The translations under genes were made by a program, and so were the position numbers. This document shows, one piece after another, positions 10,801 through 21,900 of a stretch of DNA of 64,000 bases. This DNA comes from Cyclospora cayetanensis. Its lineage: Eukaryota > Apicomplexa > Conoidasida > Eucoccidiorida > Eimeriidae. How positions within the stretch are numbered: the first letter of the stretch is position 1; each line of letters begins with the position of its first letter. A model generated the notes under the pieces. The model was not told where the DNA came from and did not search any database. It saw nothing but the letters and a program-made list of their open reading frames with translations. The DNA is taken from NCBI RefSeq assembly GCF_002999335.1, contig NW_020312132.1:1-64000 (forward strand). Reading direction: 5' to 3'.

Positions 10801-11293
10801 CTTTAGACCCTACGCGTCTACTGGCAGGCGAAGGACTAGAGAGCTGCGGAAAGTTTTTATGCACCTGCAAGGGCATGATAGAGAGAGCGAGAGACAGAGA
10901 GAGACAGAGACAGAGAGAGACAGAGAGCGAGAGAGAGAGAGATAAAGAAAGAAAGGAAGAAAGAAAGAGAGGGAGTCGGCTGCACCGAGCGCCTTCCCGC
11001 TTCGATGAATAGTGCGATGTCTTTCTCTCAGTATGGTGTGGTGGTATCTTCTACTAGAGGACGGCGGAAGGGAGGAAAGGGGAGGGAAAGGAGACGCTGA
11101 GGAGCTTGGTGGGCAAGGAACTTCGAGAAGAGTTACCAGGGTTGTTTGACGCCACGAGCAGCGAAATATCTGCAACATCCGCATCCGTCTGTTTCAAACA
11201 CAGCGGCGCAACTGCGGCAGCTGGACTTGGTGCTGGGAAACTGAGGACTAAAGAAGCCTCCAGAGTCTCTTCTTCGTAGAGCAGCAGATACAC
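7828..11293 (-). CDS. EIPR1: EIPR1/TSSC1-like WD40 protein (EARP/GARP interactor), 5' end incomplete
   Basis: Exons read on the minus strand: about 11137-11293, 10599-10722, 9470-9574, 8874-9173, 8538-8616, 8268-8407, 8210-8238 and 7828-7936 (TGA). All junctions agree in phase except one gap between 10599 and 9574, where a small exon is probably missing. Diagnostic pieces are GGTDGAVRTWDIRSLQAPVK, then TLRDVQAHW, NPFHDQLLLTAG, and a C-terminus reading WSAADAWIFAAL, then EKYHILL-stop, matching the end of EIPR1/TSSC1. The family is a beta-propeller that binds the EARP and GARP tethering complexes in endosome-to-Golgi recycling. The 5' exons are unresolved: a candidate with CFSARPFAITSLPP lies near 12375-12440, and an ATG exon (MDAEATTEKEEPEAP) begins at 12689, but their phases do not join cleanly. 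The intron 8239-8267 is only 29 nt. Confidence 0.8.
9243..9263. repeat. (CTAG)n tetranucleotide run
   Basis: About five tandem CTAG units, each palindromic, in the intron between the WD40 exons at 8874-9173 and 9470-9574. Confidence 0.85.
9583..9830. repeat. 39-bp minisatellite abutting a splice acceptor
   Basis: Six complete 39-base units and a partial seventh, each beginning GGAAGAAGCAGCGTGATACA on the plus strand and differing at one to three positions. On the transcribed minus strand each unit ends in a pyrimidine-rich run followed by CAG. The array lies immediately 5' of the WD40 exon 9470-9574, whose own acceptor has the same sequence context, so the unit appears to copy the acceptor region. 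It is open in all frames because 39 is a multiple of three. Confidence 0.9.
10880..10970. repeat. GA-rich simple repeat
   Basis: Interrupted (GA)n/(GACA)n tract inside the intron of the WD40 gene between about 10723 and 11136. It reads as a polypyrimidine tract on the transcribed strand. Confidence 0.85.
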
Positions 11294-11689
11294 CTGAGAT
11301 CACCACCGCATGGGGGAAGGGGGCCATGGGTTTTTTTTACGTCTTACAGGATTTTTAGGATTTTGCGCGAAGAACACGAAGACAGCCCCCATACCGCGCA
11401 TACACACGGAAAACGCACAGCTACAGAAGGAGGGAGGAAGCGCATGCTCCGCCTGCAGGAGACGTGTCGAAAAAGGGCATGCTCTAAAGAGGTCGCAAAG
11501 CAGCGCAGCCGGCCGAAGACTACTGGGCGTACCTCATTCTCTTTGGTGGGATGTGCTGAGCATGCCAGAAAGAGATGCGGTTCGAGCGCAGACGTCGAAG
11601 CACTGTCTCCTCCAGAAAAAGCAACTGGACAGAGACAGCCACCCGGAAGAGGCAGCTCTACACAGACACCACACGCCTCACACATCTTC

Positions 11690-12345
11690 GCAAACGTACA
11701 CACACCTATACACATGCAGACGAGCAGGCAAACGTTCACATGCCTATACACATGCCTACACACAGATCTACACACAAACACACCCACACACCTATACACA
11801 TGCAGACGAGCAGACAAACATACACACACCTATACACAGACCTATACACATGCCTATAGACAAACACACCCACACACAGCTATACACATGCAGACGAGCA
11901 GGCAAACATTCACATGCCTATACACATGCCTACACACAGATCTACACTCAAACACACCCACACACCTATACACATGCAGACGAGCAGACAAACATACACA
12001 CACCTATACACATGCCTATAGACAAACACACCCACACACAGCTATACACATGCAGACGAGCAGGCAAACATTCCCATGCCTATACACATGCCTATGCACA
12101 AACACACCCACACACAGCTATACACATGCAGACGAGCAGGCAAGCATACACACACCTATACACATGCCTATACACAAACACACCCACACACAGCTATACA
12201 CATGCAGACGAGCAGGCAAACATAAACATGCCTATACAGAGGCCTATACAAACAGATCTACGAACATATACATTCACCTACACACGTGTGCAGACAACAT
12301 CCACAGACCTACACACATGCGTACACATGCCTATACTCAGACATT
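11690..12345. repeat. Higher-order minisatellite (ACACAT/CCTATACACATGC units)
   Basis: Short CCTATACACATG-type units are arranged in a higher-order period of roughly 76-88 bases. The marker CATGCAGACGAGCAG recurs seven times, near 11715, 11800, 11888, 11972, 12050, 12126 and 12203. The long His/Thr/Tyr-rich plus-strand frames across it come from the repeat. It falls in the presumed first intron region of the WD40 gene. Confidence 0.85.
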
Positions 12346-12444
12346 TCATCCCCATGTCTACAGCGCCTGATGTGCGCGGAGCTATAGGGGGCAGGCTCGT
12401 GATGGCAAAAGGCCTTGCGCTGAAACAGCTACAGTCTGACGCTT

Positions 12445-13868
12445 CTTGGAATGACACTGTGCAAGTGGCGAGTGAGGAGAGGCGCAACAGTCAAGTGGAG
12501 GGCTAAGCGGTGAGGCATGTGGATCAGACGAGAAGGCGATCGAAGAGAACGGGAAAGCGTGTTTTGTTTCCACGAAGGGGCGAAATCTTCCACAGAAGAA
12601 GGGGAAAAGACGCGCTTACTGTAGCTATGTGCAAACGTCTGTGAAGGCGCTTCAGGCTCCTCTTTTTCAGTGGTGGCTTCGGCATCCATTGGAGGCAACG
12701 AGATTCAGAGGTTTCTTGTTGTTGTCTATCCTGGGTGCCGATTGATGCACGCATGCAGGGGTACTCTGCTCTCTTTTAGAGCCCTTCTGCCCCCCTTCCC
12801 TCCCCCGAAATAGTAGGAAGGTGTGTGTATGTTGTGCGTGTGTGGCGGCAGGGGTGACAGCGCCCACTCACTCACTTCCTCACACACACACACAAACACC
12901 TCCTTACAAATTAGAGGAGAATGCCTTCCTCTGCAGCCTGTAGCGCTGCGGCGCAGCTACAAATGCGGAGGGGAGAGCGGTGATCGCAAACTCGGATTCG
13001 CTGCACAAGGGGCCTCCCTCCTCCTGGCAAAACAGCGAAGCGCTAAATAATTAGGGGCGTTCTCCTGCAGCCACGTGGCAACGAGCGCACATTAGGGGGC
13101 CCATATATTGATACAGATATTTACATCTATATATGCAGCCTCTCCGGGAAGCCTATGTTGCCTGAGTCGCAGTTGCATCGGCTGTCAACGCGGGAGGGAC
13201 GCATAGGGCGCATCGAGGACTTGCGCTGTTCAGTGAATAAAGCATTCTTTCCTGAGCATCCGATGACACGCATAGCAGACACCTACGCAGAAAAGTCGCA
13301 AGTCCTGTATATCGCGTGTAGTAAGCCTTCAGGCTGGCAGGTGTATGGGGAGCAAGGGGAGGCCTGGCAGTAAGGAGGGGGCTGGTGTTGGTAGCGAGCG
13401 CCACCATCTGCGCACAGTGCGAGCGTTTTGATCACGAAATCGACCCTTAGTTCTACGCTTTGTCCTTCTTAATATCCCTATCAGAATTTACGGGCTCAGA
13501 ACGGTGTAAGCCTGGGCGCGCATCGATTGCCCTCTAGCAGCGGAACGCCTTTCTACACATGCCCCTGCTGCATGTTCAGAAGGGGGACTGCCTATGCTGA
13601 AACGGCAGATATTAGCTCTTCATAGCCTTCGTGCCTGTCTCTCGCAGGAAATTTGCGCAACAAAGCGCTCAGCAGCGTAAATTTAGTCATGCTTTCCGTG
13701 CTTGCCACGCCCTGAGAAGGCGCGCACCAGCTACACCCCATTCATCATCCCACCACACGACACCACACGACACCACACTCACTCATTCGCGAGTTTGGGT
13801 TTTTCTCTGTACTGCCCGTGCGTGTGTGTTTGTGTCTGCGTTGGGTACGTTTGCTTCCTGTCTCTCGC
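12445..13868. other. Divergent intergenic region between the EIPR1-like and MIC19-like genes
   Basis: Probable shared 5' region of two divergent genes. It holds a possible WD40 first exon (ATG at 12687-12689, donor GTAAGC after the Ser-Tyr codons), a short CA run near 12880, an AT-rich stretch near 13100-13135 and a 72-codon plus-strand open frame (13155-13373). I cannot assign that frame to a gene. Confidence 0.4.
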
Positions 13869-14643
13869 ATGGGAACTGCCGCCTCAACGGCTGCTGTCGT
13901 GCCTGATGAGGCAGAAGCAGCAGCCGAGAGGCTCTCTGCTGCGCCGCTGCCCCCAACCAGGGATGGCTCCATTATTCTTGGAGAAGACTTCCTCGAGAGG
14001 TTCAGCGCCAGCCGCAGCCGACAGCCGCAGCAACAGCAGGCGCAGAGACAACAGCAACAGCCACAGCCACAGCAAACGCAGGCCAAGAGCGAAGAAGACG
14101 ATAGCAGTTACTTGAGTCTCCCACCCGCAAAACCTCTAGGTAAGTGTTGAGGGGGGTAGTGTCAGAGGGCACAAGGTGGGGGCGCTTGGGAATGGAAGCT
14201 GCATGCAAACTTGTAAGGTGGAGTTCGAATTCTCAGGTTTGCTTCCGTCTCTATCGGGAGTCGTAGGCGCAGCAGAATTTTCTTTCGAGGAGCAGCAGCA
14301 ACAGCAGAAACACCAGCACGCGCGCCAGCAGCAGCAGCAACGGCAGCGCCTGCTGCAGCAGCAGCAACAGCAACAACAACAGCAGGCAAACAGCCTAAAG
14401 TCGCGTGCAGCCTCCTTGTCACAAGCGCTGGCATCCGCAGGCTCCAAGTCTATACCCGCATCTCCCTGCAAGGAGCAACAAGAGCAAGTCTTGCAATGCC
14501 TCAAGCTAGTAGGACAGCAGCAAGAGCAGCAGCAGCAGGATCAACAGCAGCAGCAGGATCACCTTAGGCCCTTCCTGTCTTGCGCTGAATCCGTTGAAGC
14601 GCTTGTTGCCTGCGCCGTAGAAGCCAAGGCACATGCCCTGTAG
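13869..14643 (+). CDS. MIC19: MIC19-like CHCH-domain protein (MICOS subunit candidate)
   Basis: Two exons, 13869-14139 and 14237-14643, joined with matching phase (PLG then LLPSL) give 225 residues. The start is ATG-GGA, so the protein begins Met-Gly and could be N-myristoylated as animal MIC19/CHCHD3 is. The N-terminal segment contains RDGSIILGEDFLERF, the middle is a long Gln-rich helix, and the C-terminus has a twin CX9C pair: CKEQQEQVLQC and CAESVEALVAC. That arrangement (Met-Gly, helical middle, C-terminal CHCH) is the MIC19 layout. MIC19 sits on the inner mitochondrial membrane and links MIC60 in the MICOS complex, and its CHCH fold is oxidised by the Mia40/Erv1 system. CAG repeats inflate the middle. 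Other CHCH proteins cannot be fully excluded. A perfect inverted repeat starts at the stop codon. Confidence 0.78.
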
Positions 14644-14676
14644 AAGCAGCAGCAGCTGCCGCTGCTGCTGCTTCTA
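14641..14676 (+). terminator. Perfect 16-bp inverted repeat beginning at the stop codon
   Basis: Arms 14641-14656 and 14661-14676 are exact reverse complements around a TGCC loop. The 5' arm begins with the TAG stop of the MIC19-like gene, and the stem is built of GCAGCAGCAGC against GCTGCTGCTGC. The hairpin in RNA would be very stable and would include the stop codon. Whether it affects termination, 3' end formation or stability is unknown. The type label is the nearest available. Confidence 0.5.
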
Positions 14677-15929
14677 AAAATTTACCGCGAAGAAGGCGGG
14701 AAGGAAGGGGTAGAGACAACAGTACATCGTTTGACATTTCGCAAGATGCAGCTCATAATGCCTGCGCTCCTTTGCCGGAGGTGTAGTCTGCGCCACAGTA
14801 TTGGGTACAGGTGGAGAGACACCTCACGTCTGCAGGAGGAGCCGCCAAGGCGCTGCGGCAGCTTTGACTTTACCCACGCAAACCCTACACTTTACCGAGT
14901 AGAAAGCCTTAGTTACTGTTTAGCCTTAGCAAAGAGCCGCGTGGAAGAACGGGAAGACGCGGCAAGAACACGCATACACCAGCAGACGCAGACAGGAGGA
15001 GGCGCTAAGCTGTGAGGCAGAGCCGCCTTTACACCACCTTTCAAGAGCATCGCCAAAGACAACGTTTCTGTATGTATGGGGGTGCCTGTGTGTGTGAGTG
15101 TATTTAGGCATGTATCTGTATTTTTATGTGCATATGCGTGTTTTGTGTATGTGTGTGTATAGGTATGTTTGTGCATCTGTGTGTATAGGTACGTTTGTCT
15201 ATGGATGTATGCGGGTCAATGTGTGTTTGTATGTATCTGTATTTGTGTGTATATGTACGTGTGTGTATTTTTCTGTGCATTTACATATATATGTGTTTTC
15301 ATGTATCTATGCGTGCTCTTGTATCTTTGTATGTGTGCTTATGTATCTTTGTGTGTATGTAGAAGTTTGTGCATGTGTGTGTCTGCATCGATGCGCATAT
15401 GCATGCGTATGTAGAAATCCCCTGGAATACGCTTTCCTCGAGTGCAGACAGCTGGACTCAGACACACACGCGTATAGCTTGCCGGCCTGTAGAAAGGCCG
15501 TTGTGTTTTTGGCTGGTGATGCGTTTCTGCTGGGAAGCTTCCCGCCTCTCCTAGCTGTGTTGGTGCGTTTCTTACTAAATCCATGCGGTTTTGGCGAAAC
15601 GCTGGCGCGTGCCTGCCGACTTCGGTTCCTCTGATGCATCTTTGTTGCTGCACAAATACTGCAAGCTGCCGTCGGTGTTCGGGGAATCAAGATGCACCAC
15701 CCCAAGAGGGGCAAGCAGTTCCTCTCGCTAGAAAATAAATAAGTGCGCGCCAGCCGCAAGAACACACCATGCCTTCCTGATGTAGGCAGGCTCCTCCCCA
15801 CGTGGACTCTAAAAGACGTATGCACATTCATATAATACGTAAATAGGGAAAAAGCAATCCATGCATGTACACGGGAAGGCGGGGAGGCACGACGACCCCA
15901 CCACGACCATTCGGCTTGCCGCGCGCGGC
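14677..15929. other. Convergent intergenic region with TG-rich tract
   Basis: 3' flanks of the MIC19-like and FAM76-like genes. Bases 15070-15415 are an irregular TGTGTATG-type repeat that generates false Cys/Val-rich frames. A 94-codon frame at 14731-15015 has no start context, motif or splice partner. No further gene is seen. Confidence 0.6.
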
Positions 15930-18900
15930 TTATCTGCCCTTTCGAGGCGCAGCCTTCGCCTTGGCCTTTTTTGCTGACACCCTTCCTTTAGCTTTACTGC
16001 TGCCGCTGCTTGCTGCTGTCTCGTTTCTGTTCGAAATCGCCTCCCTGCCAGCAGCAGCGAGGTCCGTGCTGCTGCGCTTGACTGGCCGCGCACTTGCGAG
16101 GAGGCTAAGTGGGGTGTCTTCATCGCTGCTGCTGTTGTTGCTGCTCTCTTCCACCGCCTCCTTGCCTTGCTTTGCTGTCTCCGCTTCTGCGGTGCCACGC
16201 GCTGCCTCTGGGTTCTTCGCTTTCACGTCTCTTTGCCCCCCCAGCTGCAGAACCATACCGCCACTTAGAACCTCTTCCCTAGCTGCTGACGGTGCTGTGG
16301 CTCCGATTTCCACGGCACCAGCTGTTGGCATATCGCCTTCTCGCTTGTTACCATCCTCGCCATCATTATCATTATCCTCGCCTTCTCGCTTATTACCATC
16401 CTCGCCATCATTATCATTATCCTCGCCATCTCGCTTATTACCATCCTCGCCATCATTATCCTCGCCGTCTCGCTTATTACCATCTTCGCCATCATTATCC
16501 TCGCCTTCTCGCTTATTACCATCCTCGCCATCATTATCCGCGCCTTCTCGCTTATTATCGCCATCATTATCCTCGCCTTCTCGCTTATTACCATCATCAT
16601 TATCATCACCCTGCTCGCCATCGCTGGCGCTGCTCCCCGGAGCGTGTTTCCTCAAACGACTTCGCTTGGTCTTACCGTCCCTTGCCTCCTCCCTTCCCTT
16701 TTTCCTCTTCGCCCCCGCCTTCCTGCTGCTACTACTACTGCTACTACTACTGCTACTACTGCTGGTGCCTGCTCCTGCATCTGCGTCATCAGGTTCGGCG
16801 CAGCTACCCAAGTGGTCTCGACTTCTTCTAGCGGCAGCCTCGCCATCTTCCGCCGCATGCGGCTGCTGGACTTCTGCCTGCTGCTGCTGCTGATTTCGCT
16901 GCTGCTCTTCCTCTTGCGGCTGCTCGCGTTTCTCGGAGTCTACCGTGTCACTCGATGTCGCTGCTAAAGGAGCAGTTTCCGCCTCCTGCTCCGAATCGCC
17001 CTCTACAGCAGTCCTTGACAAAGCCTCCGTAGCCACTCCCAAGCCGCCCGAGCGCGCCGAACCCTCGACAACACATGCAGCAGCCGTGAAGTCTATCAAC
17101 AGGCATGCGTCTTCTTTCTTAGCCAAGCTACCACTGGATGCAGCGCCTTCTAGCAGCTGCACATCCTGCTGCTCCTCCTGCAGCCGTCTCTCCACTGGCT
17201 GCTGCTGCGCCTCCTTCAGCAGCTGCTGCGCCTCCTTCAACTGCTGCTGCGCCTCCTTCAGCTGCTGCTGCGCCTCCTTCAGCTGCTGCTGCAGCGCCTT
17301 GCTTTCAGCGGCTGCAGCACCCGCAGCAGCAGCCGCGGCAGCCTCCTGCTGCTGCAGCAGAGACGCAAAGGCCCCCTTCGCCGCTTTCGCCTCTTCGGCT
17401 GCCTCTTTAGTCTTCGCAAGCTCCCGAGACACCACAATCTGCTGCCGCCGCAACTGTTGCAGCTCTTGTACAGCCCTACAGCACGCACACCTCTTACGCA
17501 AAGACGCAAAATGCCGCACAGAGGCGTCGCTTTTCTGCCTCCCTCTATCTACCCCTCCCCTCTCTTCAGGACCTTCAAGCCCGCCAGTGGTTTGGAAGAC
17601 GCCTGACTTTGTCTTATCGGCTTCTAACTGATCGTTCTTCGACTTGAGCGCATCCACGCAGCCGTTCAAAGCCTCCATCTGCTCCTGCAGCCAAGAACAC
17701 ACGCGTCTCCGCGCCGTTCGGTGTATACGTGTGTGCAGGCGGGTTCAAGCTGCGTCTTGCTCTATTTTCCAAAAGAACGCTTCGACACTGTCGTTGGTGT
17801 GCCCTCTGCTAACACTGGAAGCTCGTGCCAGCAGCAGCAGCAGGAGCAGCAGCAGCAGCAGCAGGAGGAGGAGCAGGAGGAGCAGCAGCAGCAGCGTTCA
17901 AAACAGCTGCGCTGCTGCAGCGGAGACAAGCGCAACAACACCGGCACGCCTTTTCCCCAGCCTGCAAGCAGCAGCTACCTCAGCGCCTTACCGCATGGGT
18001 AGCTTCGAGCTGTCGACGCTCCGCAAAAAACTTGGCAGAAAGAGACTCTACCTCGGCAACAGAGCGGCGCAAGTCGATGGACTAAGAAAAGCAGAACAAG
18101 CACGAGCGCAGCCGAACTTGCAGCTCGGCAAAGGCAAGAGTCGCCACGGAGCGCAAACGAAATGCCGCATGCTGCTGAGCGAGACTGCGAGAGGCACAGC
18201 ATGCAGCAGAAAAGCAAGAAACACCGACAGCCCCCATACTTACAAGTTGCTGCGCGTGCCGCTGGGAATTTTGAACTTGCACTTGGAGCTGCCGCTCGGC
18301 TTCGCTTGCTTTCTGTTGCATATCCTGTGTGCAGAGAGTTCATTCGCAAGAAGATGGAGGTCTGTCAGTCTTCGAACTGGCGTGAAACTCATAAAGGCAG
18401 GCAGTGCCGCAGGCTACCTGTCAGCGGTGTTGTTGCCTCTGCGCAGTCCACTGTCGTGGAGGCAGCATTTTTCGTGTACTGTGTGTGTGTGGAGTTTATT
18501 TGATTGAGCCATGCGTAGAAATTCGAACCCCCGCAAACACACCTGCGCTAAAAGGTCCTTCTGAAGCAGCTGCTCCTGCAGACTGCGAATTTCCTGCCGC
18601 AGCAGCTCCACGCTGTGAGTGTCGCTTTCCGGGAAGCACCCCTTCGTCTGCATGGGGAGACGCAGACGCGGCGCACACGACTCCGCTTTACGCGCTAGGG
18701 GAGGGAGGGGGAGGAAGGGGCAGCGCTGAAAGCAGTCATTACGCCTGATCACCAGGCAGAGAAGCGACAAACGCATACTCAAGGCAGACAAAAGGCAGGG
18801 GCAAAACAGCAGCAGTGAGGCGCGCGGCAGACGCGAAAACGTCAAAAATCACGCCGAAGCAGAGACGAAAGGCAACAAAAACGCATGGAAAATTACGACA

Positions 18901-21900
18901 CACATCCTTGGAGGAGATGTCAGTGCTCTCCCCTTGCGGTGCAGACGCCGTTCGCTGGATTAGTGACAGTTGTTGTTGTTGTTGCTGTGCAAGCTGCAGC
19001 GGAAGACCGTCCCCGGGTGGGGGAAGATCGCTCAATTTCCCTGGCATGAGCAGCTGCAGAGTTCGCTGCTGCCTTTGTCGCGCTCGGAGCTGCACAGCCA
19101 CATCCTTCTTGATATTCCAGTGGCACAGGAAACACAGCGCCACCCCCGCATATCCAGCAGCAGGTCGTGAGTGGGGAAAAGCACCAATGCAGTTGCAGTG
19201 AACGCACATCTTCGGCAGACCATGTCTGAGGCAAAAACAAGGCAAAATACCCCAGAGCATGTACAAGTGCACAGACACACACAGACAGCACACAGACACA
19301 GATACAGAGACACACAAACACAGACAGCACACACACACACAGACAGCACACAGACACAGATACAGAGACACACAAACAGAGACACACAAAGACAGCACAC
19401 ACACAGATACAGAGACACACAAAGACAGCACACACACAGACAGATACAGAGATACAGAGACACACAAAGACAGCACACAGACACAGAGACACACACATAC
19501 ACACACATACACACACAGACACACAGACAGCACACAGACACCCACAGACAGTGGCAATGATACGCGCGCAGGCGCTCTGCTACTGCAGTAGCTCCTGCAG
19601 TAGCTCCTGCAGCAGCAGGAAACGGTGGTGTGCAAGCACATAGCCGGCTTAGCTGACATGCCGAGCGCTGCCTTAGGTGTAGCAGGAAAATTCTCTTTGT
19701 CGGTGCTGCCTGCCACGAAGAATAGCGAGAAGTTAGAGGTGCACTGCACATGCCATCAAGCTTGTGGCACTCACCTGGCGATGCGCGAGCGGCATCTGTT
19801 GCACTCTTCTGCTTCATGCCACGCAGACCAGCACCGGCAGAACCTACAGCTGCAGGAAGGCACCCGAAAACACACTGCGAGAGATATTCATTTGATGTCT
19901 TTCGCGGCAGCAGCACCGACAGACGGAAGAGGCAACTCTGGAAGGCGCGGCAATCGAATGGGGACTGTTGAGAAGGGCAGAGGAGGCATCCCCCGAGAGC
20001 CTCGGGGGATGGCGTACACCCCCTTTCCATCACCACAAGTCTTCGAGCGAAGGAGAAAATTGCGATCTGCTCGCGACAAAGACTACGCAATGCAAGGCAG
20101 CAAAAAGCCAGCACACTAGCGACACACACGAAGCACCTACATGCTGGGATCTTTTTTGTATTTCGCCATTTGCTGGGCGCATGCGAAGCAGGCTGGCCTT
20201 CCTAGAGCCTTTTCGATCTGAGCACAAGTGCGTGCGGATGCAGGCACTCTTTAGAAAGCGCATGCAGGATTCCGACGCTGCTGCCGCTGCAGGGAGGTGG
20301 GTGGGTGGGCTATCGATTTGGAGAGGCAAGTGGAAGCACGAAGGAGGGAGGCCAGAAGAAAGCGAACTTCCCCACGGCGTGGAAGAACCCCTCACTCCTC
20401 CTGAAGAGGCGTGATGCTAGAGCCAGAGGAAGCCGCGGAAGAGAGGAGCGAAAAGGAAAAAACGCGATGAGGTCGTGCGAGTTCGCGCAGCACGCGGGGG
20501 GTGGACAGACAGCTCGAGAGAGACGGGCAGGGAGGAGAAGACTATGCATGCGTGAGGGAGGAGCGGCAGCAAGAGAGAACCAAGGGCTGATAGCGTAGGA
20601 CCAGAGAGGAGGCAAACGGGCAGTACAGACACACGCGTCGAGCGTTCAATGCAGTCGCTCGGTGCCGAGACAGCGGGTGTGACAGCGGCAGGAAGGGGAG
20701 GGAGGTGTTCAAAAAGGCCTCCTTGAGGATGCATTTTACCTGCACAGCAAATCGGTGCTGAATAAAGTCTACACCGCAGTGGCAGCAGGCGCTTCTTCCC
20801 ACATGACGGAGGCATCCCCTGCAAACTCCGACCATCAACGCGCTGCTCGTGGAAACGCCGTTGTTGCCATTGTTGCTGCCGTTGTTGGTGCGACTGCCTG
20901 CTCGCTCGGGGAGCAGCGGCTCCTTGCAGTTCAGACAGAGCCGCTGCTGCTGCAGCTTTGCAACTGCCCGAAGGAGCGTCGCATCCACGCAGGCAGCGTG
21001 AGCTGATGCAGCGGGAGGGAGCAGCGGAGGGCGAGGCTGTGCTGGAAGCAGCGGATGCGCCTCGCGAGGCAGTTGCTGCTGCTGCTGCTGGAGGAGGAGG
21101 AGCTGCTGGGGGTGCTGCTCCTCGAGCTGCTGCTGCTGATGCATCGGCTGCTGCTGATGCATCGGCTGCTGCTGATGCATCGGCTGCTGCTGAGACGTCA
21201 TATCCCGCGAAAAGCCGGCAGCTCCCCCCGCAGTGACAGGAGAGGGTGCGTCAAGGCTAGAGAAAGACTGCTGCTGCAAGTGCTGCTGCTGCTGCAGCTC
21301 CGGAGGCACAAGCAGCGCCTCCGCAACTGCCACTGCTGCAGCTCCCTCCGTCGTGCACAGCAATGCCTGGATGGAAGGCCTTAAAACTGCCGAAAGAGAC
21401 TGCCCTGGTGTCTCTGACTGCTGCTGCAAGTGCTGCTGCTGCAAGTGCTGCTGCTGCGTTCTCCACGGGTTGAAAGAGAGTGCCTCTTTCTCCCCCCCCC
21501 GCAGACTTGCGCCCCCCCGACTCGTCCTCTGGGGAGAAGCAGAGCCTTGCCGCCTCCCTCCCGAGAGAGGCTGAGCCTCCTCCAGCAACTCCTCCTCTCC
21601 CCCCGCGTCTGACACAGACATGACTGAAGGAGACGGCAGATTCGAGTAGAAGAGCCCTCTCCCTCCTCCAGACGCGGCTGGATTACCTGCAGCGCTGCGA
21701 CTCCCAAGGCTTCTTGCAGACTGAAATTCTCCTGCAGAAAACTTCTCATCCTCAGGAAGTCTGCAGAGAGAGGGCGACGACACACTTCGACTCAGACTCC
21801 TTCGCGATGTCTCCAAGCGGCGGCTTCTTCTTGGCTTCTCGTTAGAGCCGTCTCCAGAGGCTGCCGCTGCAGCAGCGCCTTCTTCACGCGAAACGGCTGC

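Noticed and set aside
11310..12506. 398-codon plus-strand frame rich in Thr/His/Tyr
   Set aside because: Driven by the CCTATACACATGC minisatellite. It has no domain and is antisense to the WD40 gene intron.
13155..13373. 72-codon plus-strand frame between divergent genes
   Set aside because: No family, no splice partner, no support beyond an open frame.
15865..16893. 342-codon plus-strand frame with Ser/Pro repeats
   Set aside because: Antisense to the last exon of the FAM76-like gene; the repeats mirror its acidic minisatellite.
18739..19749. Minus-strand frame with long Cys/Val tract
   Set aside because: Only its last part (18904-19225) is an exon; the Cys/Val part is the intronic TG repeat.
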